From: Isoetes taiwanensis
Lineage: Eukaryota; Streptophyta; Lycopodiopsida; Isoetales; Isoetaceae
NCBI GenBank assembly: GCA_021234155.1
Contig: JAJEKV010000075.1
Coordinates: 5,248,805 to 5,312,804, forward strand
Direction: 5' to 3'
Length of the DNA: 64,000 bases
Part shown: positions 54,485-64,000 of the stretch, piece by piece
Position numbering within the stretch: position 1 is the first letter of the stretch
How the letters are laid out: each line of letters begins with the position of its first letter
Translations under genes and position numbers: made by a program
The notes under the pieces: model-generated
Told to the model about the DNA's origin: nothing
The model's database searches: none
Seen by the model: only the letters and a program-made list of their open reading frames with translations

Positions 54485-57400
54485 TTATTTGAAAAGAGGA
54501 TCGCTAATTTTTGACATGTGATACACTTTAAGTCTAGCTCGTACAACAATTCGAAACTTGAATTCCTGCAATAACAACAACCAACGAGCAATCCTTCCCC
54601 CGCGGCAAGGCTTGTTGATCAAATACTTCAAAGGTTGGTGGTCAACAACAAATGCAAATTCATTAGCAAGAAGATAATGCCTAAATTTTTGGATCGAAAA
54701 AATCATGCCAAGTGCCTCTACTTGCATAGAATATGGGGTGATCGATATTCTTTTCATCAGCTTGACATAAAATGCTACCTATAGCATAGTTTGATGCATC
54801 AATTAACACATGGAATTCTTTACACCAATCTGGAGACTTTAAAATAGGTGATTTAACTAAGGCTAATTTTAATTCTTCAAATGCTTTTTGACATGCATCA
54901 TTCCAATCATATTCCTTTGATTTTTGCAACAACTTGGTAAGTGGCAAAGCTCGTTGTGCATAATGATCAGTAAAGCGCCTATGATATCCTACGTGCCCTA
55001 GGAAAGCTTGCAACTCTTTAACACTCGTTGGAGGCTGCAAATCAAGGATTTTAGAAGTTTTGTGTGGATCAATCGTAAGACCATGTATCGATACAACAAA
55101 ACCTAGCAAAACACCATGTGTAACCACAAAAGTACATTTCTCCGGATTCAAGGAGATTCCATATTCTCTACAACGCTTAAAGCATAACTCCAATTTACTC
55201 AAATGATAACTCAAGGATCCAAACACAGCAAAGTCATCTAAGAATACCTTCATAAAATCTTGCACAAACTCCTTGAAGGCTTGCGTAATAACCCGCTGGA
55301 ATGTGGCTGGAGCGTTACATAAACCAAAGGGCATCACTCGATAAGCGTAAGTTCCCCAAATAGTTACAAATGTTGTCTTCTCCCTATCTTCTGGTCTAAT
55401 CAATACTTGGTTATGTCCCGAGAATCCATCCATAAATGAATAAACCTCTTGACCCGCTACAGCATCTAACACTTCGTCTGTGAAGGGAATAGGAAAATGG
55501 TCTTTTCGAGTAGCTTCGTTCAACTTTCGATAATCAACACATACACGTATTTTCAAATTTTTCTTATAAACACACACAATAGGTGATACCCATTCACTAT
55601 AATCTACAGGGTAGATAAAGCCAACCTTAAGCAGCTTATCAATCTCCTCGTTAACTGCTTTGGCAAATTTAGGATTAAGTCTATAAGGCTTTTGCACTAC
55701 AGGTTTAGCATTAGCATGAAGCTCAATCTTATGCATACATAAGGACGGATTAATTCCCTTCAAATCATCATATGACCACGCAAAAATGTCCTGATATTTT
55801 GAAAATAAGGCAACACAATTGCCATACAAATCCCCAGTGACATTAGCCCCTAACTTTATTGTCTTTACTTCTCCTCCTTTCCCAAGGTTAATTTCTTGCA
55901 CTTTAGGAGGCTGTGAAAAGGTCTCATATTGACTAATTTCATGCGTAGGTTTCTTTTCCACCTTGATGTCTTGAATTGTGCACTTCGTGAAATAATCAGG
56001 ATATTTATCTTGTTTAATATCTTCTTCTTCTTCTTCTTCCTCACATTCTTTCTCCACTTCAACTTGGTTAACATCTATAACACCCATGAAATTTAGAATT
56101 GTATCCTCCAGATCTACAACTGCGTCATCATTAACTCCGTACACACCTTCTTCTTTCAAGGTCATGTCCTCTTGTGGCTCACTAGAGGATGCTACATTCG
56201 GATATGCACTATCTGCATTATTATCTTGATCATCGCCATCACTACTTTCACTATCCTCGTCATTGGAATCAGATTCTACTTCAAATTGTGCAACAGCTTT
56301 TGGCATTTCACTCACTCTAATTTCCACCCTATTATTTCCATCACCAATAACTAAAATCCCTTTATGCCAATCGTGTATTGCTCTGGCCTGCAACAACCAT
56401 GGTCGGCCTAATAATAATGGATAAGAACATACCGTGGTGGTAGCTTTCAGAACTACATAATCTACATGGAATACAAGATTTGCAATCATAGTTTTTACGC
56501 CTGTAATCATGCCTAAAGGTTTTACTCGTCTCTGATCAGCCATCCTTACTCTAAAATAAACAGGAGAAGGTGCAGGTAGGTCTAATCTTCGAAGAGTTTC
56601 TTCTGGCATAATGTTAACCCCAGATCCGCCGTCAATCACAGCAGAATCTAGCCCTAAATCCCCTATAACAACATGCACAGATGGCGACTTCATATCAAAC
56701 AAGGAGGGCCATATGGAATTAACAGATACGTCCTTTTGCAATCGTAGAGCCGCAGCCACTTCCTTTCTACATGGAGGGGATAAAGACAACAGCTGTGCAA
56801 AAGTGATAGTGGGTCTAATATTGCCTAAATCAGCCAATATATCATAAGTAGGCATATCTTTAGAAAGTTTCAGAATTTTCTTGTATTTCCTTCTACTCCT
56901 TGGTTTCCTAAGTTGCTCTCCAGACTCTTTCTCGTTTGGAAAAGAGGAGTTTCCTGCATCCATAATGCCTTTAAGTTCTTTAAATGTGGGTGTGTCATGC
57001 AAAGTCTCCTTGGGAGTGTCTTGGGTGTCACCCAATCCTAAGAATTCGGGCTTTTCAAATCTCACACGTCTACTCCTTCTCTGATTATTAGGATTTAATT
57101 GCATCTGATAGATAGGGCATGAGTTTTCCTCTATTGGTTCACATAAATTAGAGTCAAGGATTTTTTCTTTCCCCTTAGATCCGTTTTCCATAGATCGTGG
57201 TGACAATACATGTGGACACCTATCTTGTGAATGTAACCCCTGGGTATTGCAAATGCCACACACAGGTTCAAAACCTACTTCTTTTCGTGGATTGGGACAA
57301 TTAGGAGCTATGTGTCCCTCTTCCTGGCATCTGAAACATCTAATAGGTTGTTGGGACCTTGATTGTCGTAGTGCTGGCCTTGAGAACCTATTGGGTATAT

Positions 57401-57587
57401 TATTTCTCCCTTGTGTAGATGGATTAGCAGCATAAACAGGAACTAATGGCGGCATTTGTCCACCGTCTACCATAGCGGGTTGGATATAATAGCTAGGGGT
57501 GCTAGACGGTTTTGAGACAACAGGTCTCACATTTGTCCTCGCTGGATCAACTCTCCTATCTTTTTGGAAATACTTGGTCATTATCAT
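54485..57587 (-). CDS. element D pol: zinc knuckles, protease, RT, RNase H
   Basis: The main open frame 54681-57587 (968 codons) has CCHC knuckle CFRCQEEGHIAPNC (84-97) and a second CX2CX5HX4C cluster (110-124). Then a retropepsin-like site AVIDGGSGVNIM (316-327), an acidic linker (430-530), and RT with VCVDYRKLN (682-690), VMPFGLCNAPATFQR (751-765) and catalytic FLDD (782-785, in place of the usual Y-V/I-D-D). RNase H begins at about 920 (VLIDASNYAIGSIL). One frameshift near 54700-54757 moves the end of RNase H (VVDHQPLKYLI, RIARWLLLLQEF) into the 54485-54757 frame. RNase H is followed by a stop, not by integrase. This is the best preserved retroelement gene in the window. Confidence 0.92.
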
Positions 57588-58560
57588 TATGGTTACTCCT
57601 ACGACAATAATTGCACCATGTCCTAGGCTTGGTCAAAGGACACTCATTGGGAAAATGACCATAACCTTGACATTGAACACACCATACATTGCTACGGGGC
57701 TTGGGCTCTAAATTACGAGGTGTTCTAATTGCAGATAATTGCTTACTCAACTCCTTTTTCAAGACCTCATCAATAGTTTGCCTAATAGTTGTCTGAAGAT
57801 CAGATATAGGAGGCTGATTTGGAGCTATTTGTGGCTGCACCAACCCTCTAGAAGTTGCTCCGTAAGGCATTCTACTATAATCAACTAATTGAGGGGATGC
57901 ATAATGGACATGTATGTCCGAATATTAGGTGTAGCAGCACTTTGCCCCATTGGCGCATAGAAACTAGGGATGCTTGTCATATTAGCATTCATTTGTGGGT
58001 TTCTCATATAATTCATCCCTGCCAGTTCTAGTTGGGATGCAATTTTAATTGCTGCTTCTAAGGACGTAGGGGACTGCATTTTTACATAAAAGCTCATGTG
58101 GCTAGGAAGTCCTTTAGTAAACCATCTAATCTGATATTCGACATCTGGTGGTTTAGGTTTCTTACCCAAGAGTCTACTTAAATCTATTAACATAACTTTG
58201 AATAGACTCGTTTGGCAACATGGTGAAGTCTTGTAATTGTCATCATCCGGGTCTATCTATAAACCCCGCAGTCTAAAAGTTTCTAGAAATGCTTCTTCCA
58301 ATTCCTTCCAAGTAGCATAAGTGGTATTCTTCAATGAGTGGCGATACCACTCTTTGAAGCTCCACCCATCAACGTGGCTGGGAACCATCTTAATCGCTCT
58401 GTGTTTGTATTCTCTTGATTTGCCTCACTCACCGTAAGAAAATGGCTAACATGTGCATCAGGGTCTTCTCCTACCTGACCACTAAAAGTACCATAGCGCA
58501 TGCGCCGATTTAACAGATTGATGTGCTCATATTTTGTGTATTCGTGAACTGTGATTTTCG
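57556..58560 (-). pseudogene. element D gag
   Basis: Capsid C-terminal part open at 57885-58193 (IRWFTKGLPSHMSFYVKMQ, SLEAAIKIASQLELAG). An NC-like segment at 57556-57870 has CVQCQGYGHFPNEC and CNYCRRSNHND. N-terminal gag (RYGTFSGQVGEDPDAHVSHF, 58430-58505) is readable upstream through frame changes around 58200-58400. The 57556-57870 frame overlaps the pol ORF start by 32 bp in a different frame, which suggests frameshift expression or one indel. Confidence 0.75.
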
Positions 58561-58939
58561 TAATGGCTAGTCCTGTGGAATAGTGTTTTTAATCGAAGAT
58601 CTTCCTCCTCTTGTTGTTCTTTGGCGTCTATTATATCTCTCTTGTCTTAATCGAGCTTGCTTTCTCTCTTTGCTCTTTAGTGAATTGTGGATACATACAT
58701 CACAGGTTTTTATGGGTGGCATGTCCCATCTATAATGATGGCACTCTCGCTCTTTCCATTTTTAGCATGGCGCTTCTATCCCCATTTACTATTCCCAGTG
58801 AAGTTTTCCCCTCTTTAATCTCTTAACATAATTTATTCAGCAGCAAGTATGCAAGCAATTATTCAGACAAGCAATAATAATTATTAATCATTCCCGGTTC
58901 TTTCCAGATGCAAGGTTGAGATAATCTCCCTCACTCTAA

Positions 58940-58966
58940 GCCTGGTCCGGGCGAAGCCACCAAACA
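58940..58966 (-). other. element D primer-binding-site candidate
   Basis: Four bases inside the 5' LTR the minus strand reads TGGTGGCTTCGCCCGGACC. It starts with TGG as expected for complementarity to a tRNA CCA end. The rest does not match a tRNA 3' end I can name. Confidence 0.5.
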
Positions 58967-59744
58967 TGTAGACGGTTTTCGTGTGTGTAGGAACAACATA
59001 GCCAGCAGATAATTCATTATCAATACACAGGGAGTTGAACCCAGGTATCCAGATATATAGCGATAAGGATTTAAAGATTCACAGCAGACATTTCATAACA
59101 AGTAATATGATAATGAACCAGAGTTATATTCCATAGTTTTAGATCTGAATACACAAAATATTCAACAACATTGCTCCAGTATAAGCTATAATCACAGACA
59201 GTTTGATAACCGGAACCATATTCACAGTTTTAAAATTGAATAACAAAATACTTGATGGACTTATCTCTGAATAGCACAAATGCAAGAACTCCAGGAGATC
59301 TTCTGGAAGACTAGCAAGGGTTCTTCAAGATTCTCAGCAGGATTCGGGCTGGAAGGATTCGGCCTGCTGCCGTGCTCTGAATGCCGCTCCCCTTCAAGCG
59401 ATGGTCTGCTCTCCTATGGCCGCTCCTCCCTTCGTTCCGCTCTCTGCAACCGTAACCTGCTCTTCTGCATTCATACCTTTTCAATTCGAATTAGGGCTTT
59501 TGCTCCTAGCCCTTAGATCATTTCAATCTCCATCCTTGGTTTTATTTTAATAACATCTCTTTCTTCAACCATTCAAATAATATAACCCCTACAAGGTTTA
59601 TAACTTCAGATAACATCCCCACATGCCAATATTGCTAATATGACCCGTTTTGTAAAACTTAGCATGGTAAGATCACATGGCATTGCTCCTTTGATCACAT
59701 TTTCACTCAAAATGCACAATTTTGAACAAATTATTCCTTCTACA
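58967..59744 (-). repeat. element D 5' LTR
   Basis: 778 bp, TGTAGACGG...CCTTCTACA, colinear with 52630-53415. Confidence 0.92.
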
Positions 59745-59848
59745 AACATATATAAGAAAACAGTACATAGATTATGTGTTGTCCCATTAAAGGTAATGCC
59801 AACCAAAATTACATAGAACTACATACGATGATTCAATGAAATCTAGAA
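59745..59848 (-). other. region between the orphan ORF stop and element D
   Basis: On the minus strand a donor-like CATC|GTATGTAG (about 59819-59826) follows the stop codon of the 59849-61258 ORF. Together with the acceptor at 52510 it could bound an intron that element D entered. If so, splicing would join a downstream frame after a stop, or the ORF's stop is recent. Confidence 0.35.
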
Positions 59849-61258
59849 CTAAGAGGTCGACCCTTTAACATCTTGTGCTTGGGTATCAAACTCAGGCTCT
59901 GGTCGGTGCTGTAGGAGTAGCACGCTAGGATTAATTGATGAGGCAGCTGATGAAGCTATCTCTGGAGGAACATTTGTAGCCAATGGCGCCGCAACCAGCA
60001 GACTCATGTTCATCCAAGAACCAATCTCATGGTCAAACACTGCAATGGCTAGATCACGATTCACCAGGATGACCTGCTCAAGGTTAGGAGCTAACTTCTT
60101 ATGGCCGGCTGTGGTTGAAAGTGCCCTAAGTGCCCATACAGCCGCCTCTGCTTCAGGTGCAATTGCCTTAGCAAAGAAGAGAACTTGTCTGCTTGTAAAA
60201 GCCGACAAGAAGAACCGGGTAATATGGCATTTCAGCCCCTGAACCATCGGATGGGTTGAAGAGGCCAACTCAGACTCCAAATTCTGGGGCAGTTCCTCCT
60301 CGATGGCAAAGTCCTTCTCCTCCTGAGCATACTGGTTCTCATCATATAAATCCTCCATGGTTGGGTCGTCTTCAATCTTGACGATGACGTCATTGATGTT
60401 GGGCACATGTGGGCCCGTAGCCTGAAAAACCGATTCAGGAATTGAAGATGGGGTATCCTGAATCATTAACTGGCGTAAGGATAAGAGTGTGCTGATAGGC
60501 TCAACATCAAGAGGCTGATAGTTGAGCAGTTGGTGTATCTCCGGCTCATAGACGGGGCGAGAATAATCAACGAAATCATGCTGACCCTGACAATACTCGG
60601 CCAGCTCGTAGAGAAGATGAGCGGTCTTCTGCTTCCCCTTATTGGCGATATGCTGATACGCCCATTGAATGTCGCTCAGCAGCAAATAGTCTTGATCCCC
60701 AACCTTGATGGTAGAAAGCGAGCTTAAGCCGACAAGAGCTTGGCCCTTACTACGGGGTAGAGGCTTCTCTTTGGCCAATTCCCTCCATCTTACGAAGTCG
60801 GCATAGCTTATCTGCTCATCCTCCTCAGGATCTGGAGGAAGTGGGAACTTAGCTTGCTCCAAGGCCGTGTCGGTACCATCAATATACCTATCCATGATAA
60901 GAGCAAGGGCAAACTGGGCCTCAAAGTACAGCCCATTAGAGCCACAATCAATGATGGGGGCGTGCTTAGCACGTCTGAGAATGCCCTTAAGAATGTCATA
61001 ACTATGGCGATCATCCCCAAACATGTGCTCTAAGATGTCCCTATGAAGATAGGGTTGAGGCGGCTCCCCGAAAAACTCTGCCTGGGGCAGGATTTCCTCA
61101 TCATAAAACTCTAGGAAGGTCGCATAGTCAGGGTGTGCACGCATGTTGTCGATGAGATCGACTGTACACTGCAACATGGGATCTAAGAGAGGGTAGGGAA
61201 CCTGAGGATCCCATTGCTCCCCTCTCATGTACCAAGCTAGGCGGCCAGCGTACTCCAT
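59849..61258 (-). CDS. orphan 469-aa protein, family not recognised
   Basis: ATG at 61256-61258 is chosen because the preceding sequence looks like a plant leader (TTTAGGGTTTCATC, CTTCTTCCTCCC). An in-frame upstream ATG at 61330 would add 24 residues rich in Phe/Leu/Ser. The protein begins MEYAGRLAWYMRGEQWDP. An acidic, helix-rich middle follows (LEFYDEEILPQAEFF, PDPEEDEQISYADFVRW, then EDDPTMEDLYDENQYAQEE near 310-330) and a hydrophobic C-terminal third (FFLSAFTSRQVLFFAKAIA; EAEAAVWALRAL; MNMSLLVAAPLA). No signal peptide, enzyme motif or zinc ligand set was seen. The frame is completely intact over 1.4 kb in an otherwise decayed neighbourhood, which argues for a living gene or a recently inserted element's extra ORF. 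Confidence 0.6.
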   Translation of the reverse strand: MEYAGRLAWYMRGEQWDPQVPYPLLDPMLQCTVDLIDNMRAHPDYATFLEFYDEEILPQAEFFGEPPQPYLHRDILEHMFGDDRHSYDILKGILRRAKHAPIIDCGSNGLYFEAQFALALIMDRYIDGTDTALEQAKFPLPPDPEEDEQISYADFVRWRELAKEKPLPRSKGQALVGLSSLSTIKVGDQDYLLLSDIQWAYQHIANKGKQKTAHLLYELAEYCQGQHDFVDYSRPVYEPEIHQLLNYQPLDVEPISTLLSLRQLMIQDTPSSIPESVFQATGPHVPNINDVIVKIEDDPTMEDLYDENQYAQEEKDFAIEEELPQNLESELASSTHPMVQGLKCHITRFFLSAFTSRQVLFFAKAIAPEAEAAVWALRALSTTAGHKKLAPNLEQVILVNRDLAIAVFDHEIGSWMNMSLLVAAPLATNVPPEIASSAASSINPSVLLLQHRPEPEFDTQAQDVKGSTS

Positions 61259-61345
61259 TACTGCAGACGGACGATGGGAGGAAGAAGAAAACAGGAGTAA
61301 GAAATGATGAAACCCTAAAGTGAATGTCACTTTTAAACTTGCTGG
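61259..61345 (-). promoter_or_regulatory. leader and core promoter region of the orphan gene
   Basis: The minus strand shows a TTTAAAAG word (61334-61341) about 75 bp before the ATG and a leader with telo-box-like TTTAGGGTTT and a CT-rich patch. These are common in plant housekeeping promoters. The TATA assignment is tentative. Confidence 0.35.
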
Positions 61346-61633
61346 GCACGGCGTTCGAGGCGCCAGCTCATTATTATTATGATACTATATTTTATTTATT
61401 TTATTTTTTATTTTTTTTTTCCTTAAAAGAAAGAAAATCACAGTTAAAATAAGAAGTCAAATAGTATCTTCTTTATATTATAATGTTATACCGTAAGTGC
61501 GTAGTGCATCGAGCCTTAGATCCAATGGCTTATATTTGTTTGGCCCATCCGACGGTTGACAAAAAAGGGGGCTTAAGGAAAAAAAAGGGTGTGTTCGCTA
61601 TTTTCTCACTCTGTTTTCTTACGACGAGAGGGC
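61346..61633. other. AT-rich intergenic spacer
   Basis: T-rich runs (61385-61425) and no coding signal; possible divergent promoter between the orphan gene and the plus-strand unit at 61634. Confidence 0.4.
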
Positions 61634-61843
61634 CATGGAAATTCACGAATTGTTGTGCTCCACCGATTTGAATATCTTTTGGCGGCAAATAGATCAGGCC
61701 TGGAAAAACGGCTCTGAAAACGTGATCAATCATGATCAAATGAGGAGGAATTTAGGGTTTCGAATTCTTCATCGCGAATTAGCCCTTCTCGAGTTAGGTT
61801 TAGGGTTGCTGAATTCTTCATCTGTAATTTTCAGAGAGATATA
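61634..61843 (+). CDS. small plus-strand ORF at the start of a possible transcription unit
   Basis: A 69-codon frame with a good start context (GGGCCATGG, ATG at 61635-61637). It contains TTTAGGGTTTCGAATTC and GGTTTAGGGTTG, motifs typical of plant 5' UTRs, so it may be leader rather than protein. Splice-like words follow: TTTTCAG at about 61830, AAAGGTAGC at about 61977 and GCTTGCAG at about 62133. No protein family recognised. Confidence 0.25.
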
Positions 61844-61844
61844 G

Positions 61845-62916
61845 GTATTCCGATGCTTCATGGCAGCGGAGATTCGACAAGGAGGATTTCGGGGAATCAA
61901 GGAAGCATCTGGATAGCTGCAACAGTTTATTTCGAGGATAGAGGCACGGAAGTAGAGATCTGAAGCTTGAGGCAAAGGTAGCACCTACATTAAGGTTCCT
62001 TTTGAGCGGATTAGCACATGAAAGAAGTGACTTCTTTCCTATATGAGACTTATGGGCGTTTTTCCCACCTTAAGCTTTGTTACAAGCTTTGTACGAGAAA
62101 GGTGGATTTATGAAAAAAATTGTTGTGCTTGCAGAATTGTGGAGCATTTGGCTTCTGCTTAGAACTAGAATATTTCTATAGTTTTATGTTTCTTTCATTC
62201 AAGAGTTTCCTCCGGGATTGTGGTAAACCCTAACATGTTTGCTTTTCATTTTTACGAAACAGATCAATATTTTGATGTTGGAAGATTACCTTTTGGAGCA
62301 AATGCCACCATAGTTTTTTTTTTTTTTTCTGTTGGATCATTTTGAACTGTTCGGGCCTTTTGTAAAAAGGAAACAAATACACTATAACAAACTTCCAACC
62401 CATTTGCTGGAAGCTTTCTCGCCGCATATGGCGTGCACTTTCAAACGAGGATTATCCAACTAAGGAAAATTTGAAGCACGTGTTACCATGGGGTTTCGAT
62501 GTTTCTTTGGAGAGCATTCATTGCCGTGATTCAGGTAGTTGAGCAGCTCTATTGGAAATCTTATGTTCAAAGGTACGTCATGAATATAGGATTGTATACT
62601 TGGCTTAACAGAATTTTAAGTACTAGTAGATATAATACCTAGAATAAGGAACATTTTAAACTGAAAATTCTTATGGACTGAATCGCAAGCATTAGAAGAT
62701 GCGGGATCATAACTTTTTGCACTACATCGAGTGTTAGTGTCATTTGTAACTTTTAAGGTTTCCCCATTGTAATCGTAGAAGCCCGTAGCCACTTCGGTGA
62801 AGTTTATAATGGGTTAATCAAAGCAACAACGGTGTTATAGCCTCCCCTGCTTTTTGCCACCGGATTCTATCCTAGCATCCTTTAGCATGAATGGCAGATC
62901 TAGAAGGTGCCAAAAC
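61845..62916. other. intergenic or intronic DNA with splice-like signals, no gene recognised
   Basis: An exon-like plus-strand stretch (62440-62535, NEDYPTKENLKHVLPWGFDV) ends at GATTCAG|GTAGTT. It could be a real internal exon or chance. The rest is AT-rich with a T13 run at about 62313. Confidence 0.3.
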
Positions 62917-63069
62917 CTAGCTAAGTTCTCCGATTTGAAGCTCAACCGCGGCAAGCCTATTGTCAAGCTCTTCTTCAGTGAGACCGGTTAAGCTTCCATA
63001 GTCGTGGGTTTCGATTTCCCACTTACTGACAAGACCAATAAGTTGAGCTTTCTCTTGCGGCATCGCCAT
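62917..63069 (-). CDS. small 50-aa ORF with plausible promoter and leader
   Basis: ATG at 63067-63069, TAG at 62917-62919. The product is acidic and helix-prone: start MAMPQEKAQLIGLVSKWEIE, then HDYGSLTGLTEEELDNRLAA and a short end. It has 12 acidic and 4 basic residues, no transmembrane segment and no Cys. The leader is A/C-rich (CAAAAACAAAAATCAACTTC), as in many plant 5' UTRs, and a TATA word lies 90 bp upstream (63155-63165). Two in-frame ATGs, six bases apart, open the frame. No family recognised; it could be the surviving first exon of a larger gene or a gag-like fragment. Confidence 0.35.
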   Translation of the reverse strand: MAMPQEKAQLIGLVSKWEIETHDYGSLTGLTEEELDNRLAAVELQIGELS

Positions 63070-63154
63070 CTTGAAGTTGAGCTGAAGTTGATTTTTGTTT
63101 TTGAAGCTGTAGTTTGGAATTTTGCTATGCTAGATCGGCTATGGAGTTCCGCAG
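63070..63154 (-). other. leader of the 50-aa ORF
   Basis: Between the TATA word and the ATG, minus strand, A/C-rich near the start codon. Confidence 0.3.
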
Positions 63155-63165
63155 GTTTTATATCA
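63155..63165 (-). promoter_or_regulatory. TATA-box candidate
   Basis: The minus strand reads GATATAAAACC, placed about 90 bp before the ATG of the 50-aa ORF. Confidence 0.3.
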
Positions 63166-63742
63166 TCCGATTACGGAAAGCACAAGAGATTTAGTTGTGG
63201 AAACCAAAAGCTTACAAGACTTGAAAATGGAGACGGCAAAGCATTTGCACGAAATCTGGTTGTTGTTCCATGAAGTAAACATTTGAAGCACTAGGTATGA
63301 TCAATTAATCTGTGTTTATTTGTCATTTATGTACAGCTGATTTCATGGTTTAGTCTTACCATAATTGCATCCATCAAATGTAAATCATAAAGTTATCATA
63401 ATACAACAACTCAGATTCACATCTTTGGCGGGGAGAGATGCTATGCATATTATCTGTAAGTTGTTTGTATCATGCTTTATGCAATAAAGACTGAAACTTT
63501 GTTACAATGCCATGGCCCTAGCATTGGTATGGAAGCAACGCAAAGTTCGGAGATGTAAGACTTATTCTGACTTTGACTCTTCAATGCATTTTACCAAAAG
63601 AATGAGGCCAGAATGTATCCTCATATTCCCATACTAGAAAAGGGCCCGGCCTGGCATCGAACCTTTTCTTTAACTCTCCTTTCCATTTCGCTGACCGACC
63701 TCCGGCGGTCTACAAGCCTCGGTTTGGGCCCACCCACGTGCC
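63166..63742. other. intergenic DNA, nothing recognised
   Basis: The plus-strand ORF ending at 63273 overlaps the small minus-strand gene region and is treated as a shadow. No repeats or RNA genes seen. Confidence 0.4.
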
Positions 63743-64000
63743 CTATCTCCCTCTCTCCTCTCTCTCCTCTCTCTCTTCTCTCTCCTATCTCTTCGCTCTC
63801 TCCTCTCTCCTCTCTCCTCTCTCTTCCCTCACCTCTCCTCTCTCTCTTTTCTCTCCTCTCTCTCCTCTCTGCTCTCCTCTTTCTCTCCTCCCTCCCCTCT
63901 CTTCTCTCTCTCTCCTCTCTCCTCTTTCCTCTCTCCTCTCTCCTCTCTCCTCTCTCCTCTCTCTCTCTTCTTACGTATTCTGTCTCTCTCCTCTCTCTCT
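63743..64000. repeat. CT-rich microsatellite (CTCTCTCC-type), running off the right edge
   Basis: Almost pure pyrimidine on the plus strand for 258 bp with CTCTCC and CTCTCTT variants, interrupted only near 63972 (TTACGTATTC). Confidence 0.98.

Larger units (their letters stand above)
52630..59744 (-). mobile_element. Ty3/gypsy element D (Tat/Athila-like), no integrase
   Basis: LTRs 52630-53415 and 58967-59744 begin TGTAGACGG and end CCTTCTACA. The exact 5-bp duplication AACAT lies at 52625-52629 and 59745-59749. Minus-strand gag (57556-58560) and a long pol ORF with protease, RT and RNase H are followed by 1.1 kb of noncoding repeats where integrase should be. The LTRs are close in sequence except for an indel cluster at 52990-53060 versus 59330-59390. 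It must have been mobilised with integrase supplied by another element, or lost it after insertion. Confidence 0.93.

Overview
The window is repeat-dominated nuclear DNA of a land plant. It carries Ty3/gypsy LTR retrotransposons with plant-type chromodomain and Tat/Athila-like polyproteins, two LINEs, telo-box (AAACCCTA) leader motifs and a BAHD acyltransferase relic. The repertoire fits a large-genome non-flowering plant such as a fern. That placement is inference from the style of the LINE and gypsy proteins, not something the sequence proves. No bacterial, organellar or rRNA/tRNA genes were seen.

Layout. (1) 1-13813: a minus-strand BAHD acyltransferase pseudogene is split in two (C-terminal half 1363-1961, N-terminal half 13034-13813) by an 11.1 kb gypsy element, A (1967-13033). 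(2) 13814-22107: spacer DNA with unusual hairpins (14505-14593, 14921-14989, 15302-15382), a 54-bp tandem repeat, and two 5'-truncated LINEs head to head (LINE1 minus, 16338-19914; LINE2 plus, 19925-22107). (3) 23651 to about 51760: a chromodomain gypsy element, C, on the minus strand. Its 3' LTR (23651-25320) is separated from its pol by element B (25646-46729, exact 5-bp target duplication ATGTC), a sister copy of A. B itself carries a roughly 10 kb TIR insertion (28018-38005) built almost entirely of tandem and inverted repeats. (4) 52044-61258: two minus-strand open reading frames of no recognised family (52044-52509 with a splice-acceptor-like start, and 59849-61258, 469 aa). They are separated by an integrase-less gypsy element, D (52630-59744, exact target duplication AACAT, LTRs about 780 bp). 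(5) 61259-64000: putative promoter/leader DNA, a 50-aa small ORF (62917-63069, minus) and a long CT-rich microsatellite.

Insertion order inferred from nesting: C first, then B into C, then the TIR element into B. A went into the BAHD gene and D into the orphan-gene region, each independently. Most gag-pol ORFs of A, B and C are frameshifted. Parts of A and B stay open (protease ORFs 9543-10388 and 43386-44333), and many differences between copies are short indels at CG/CNG-rich words, so some breaks may be consensus errors.

The items most worth following are: the foldback/tandem-repeat TIR element; a structured RNA motif with compensatory changes shared by the LINE2 3' end and 15302-15382; the accessory coiled-coil ORF downstream of pol in A and B; the integrase-less element D; and the orphan ORFs around it.
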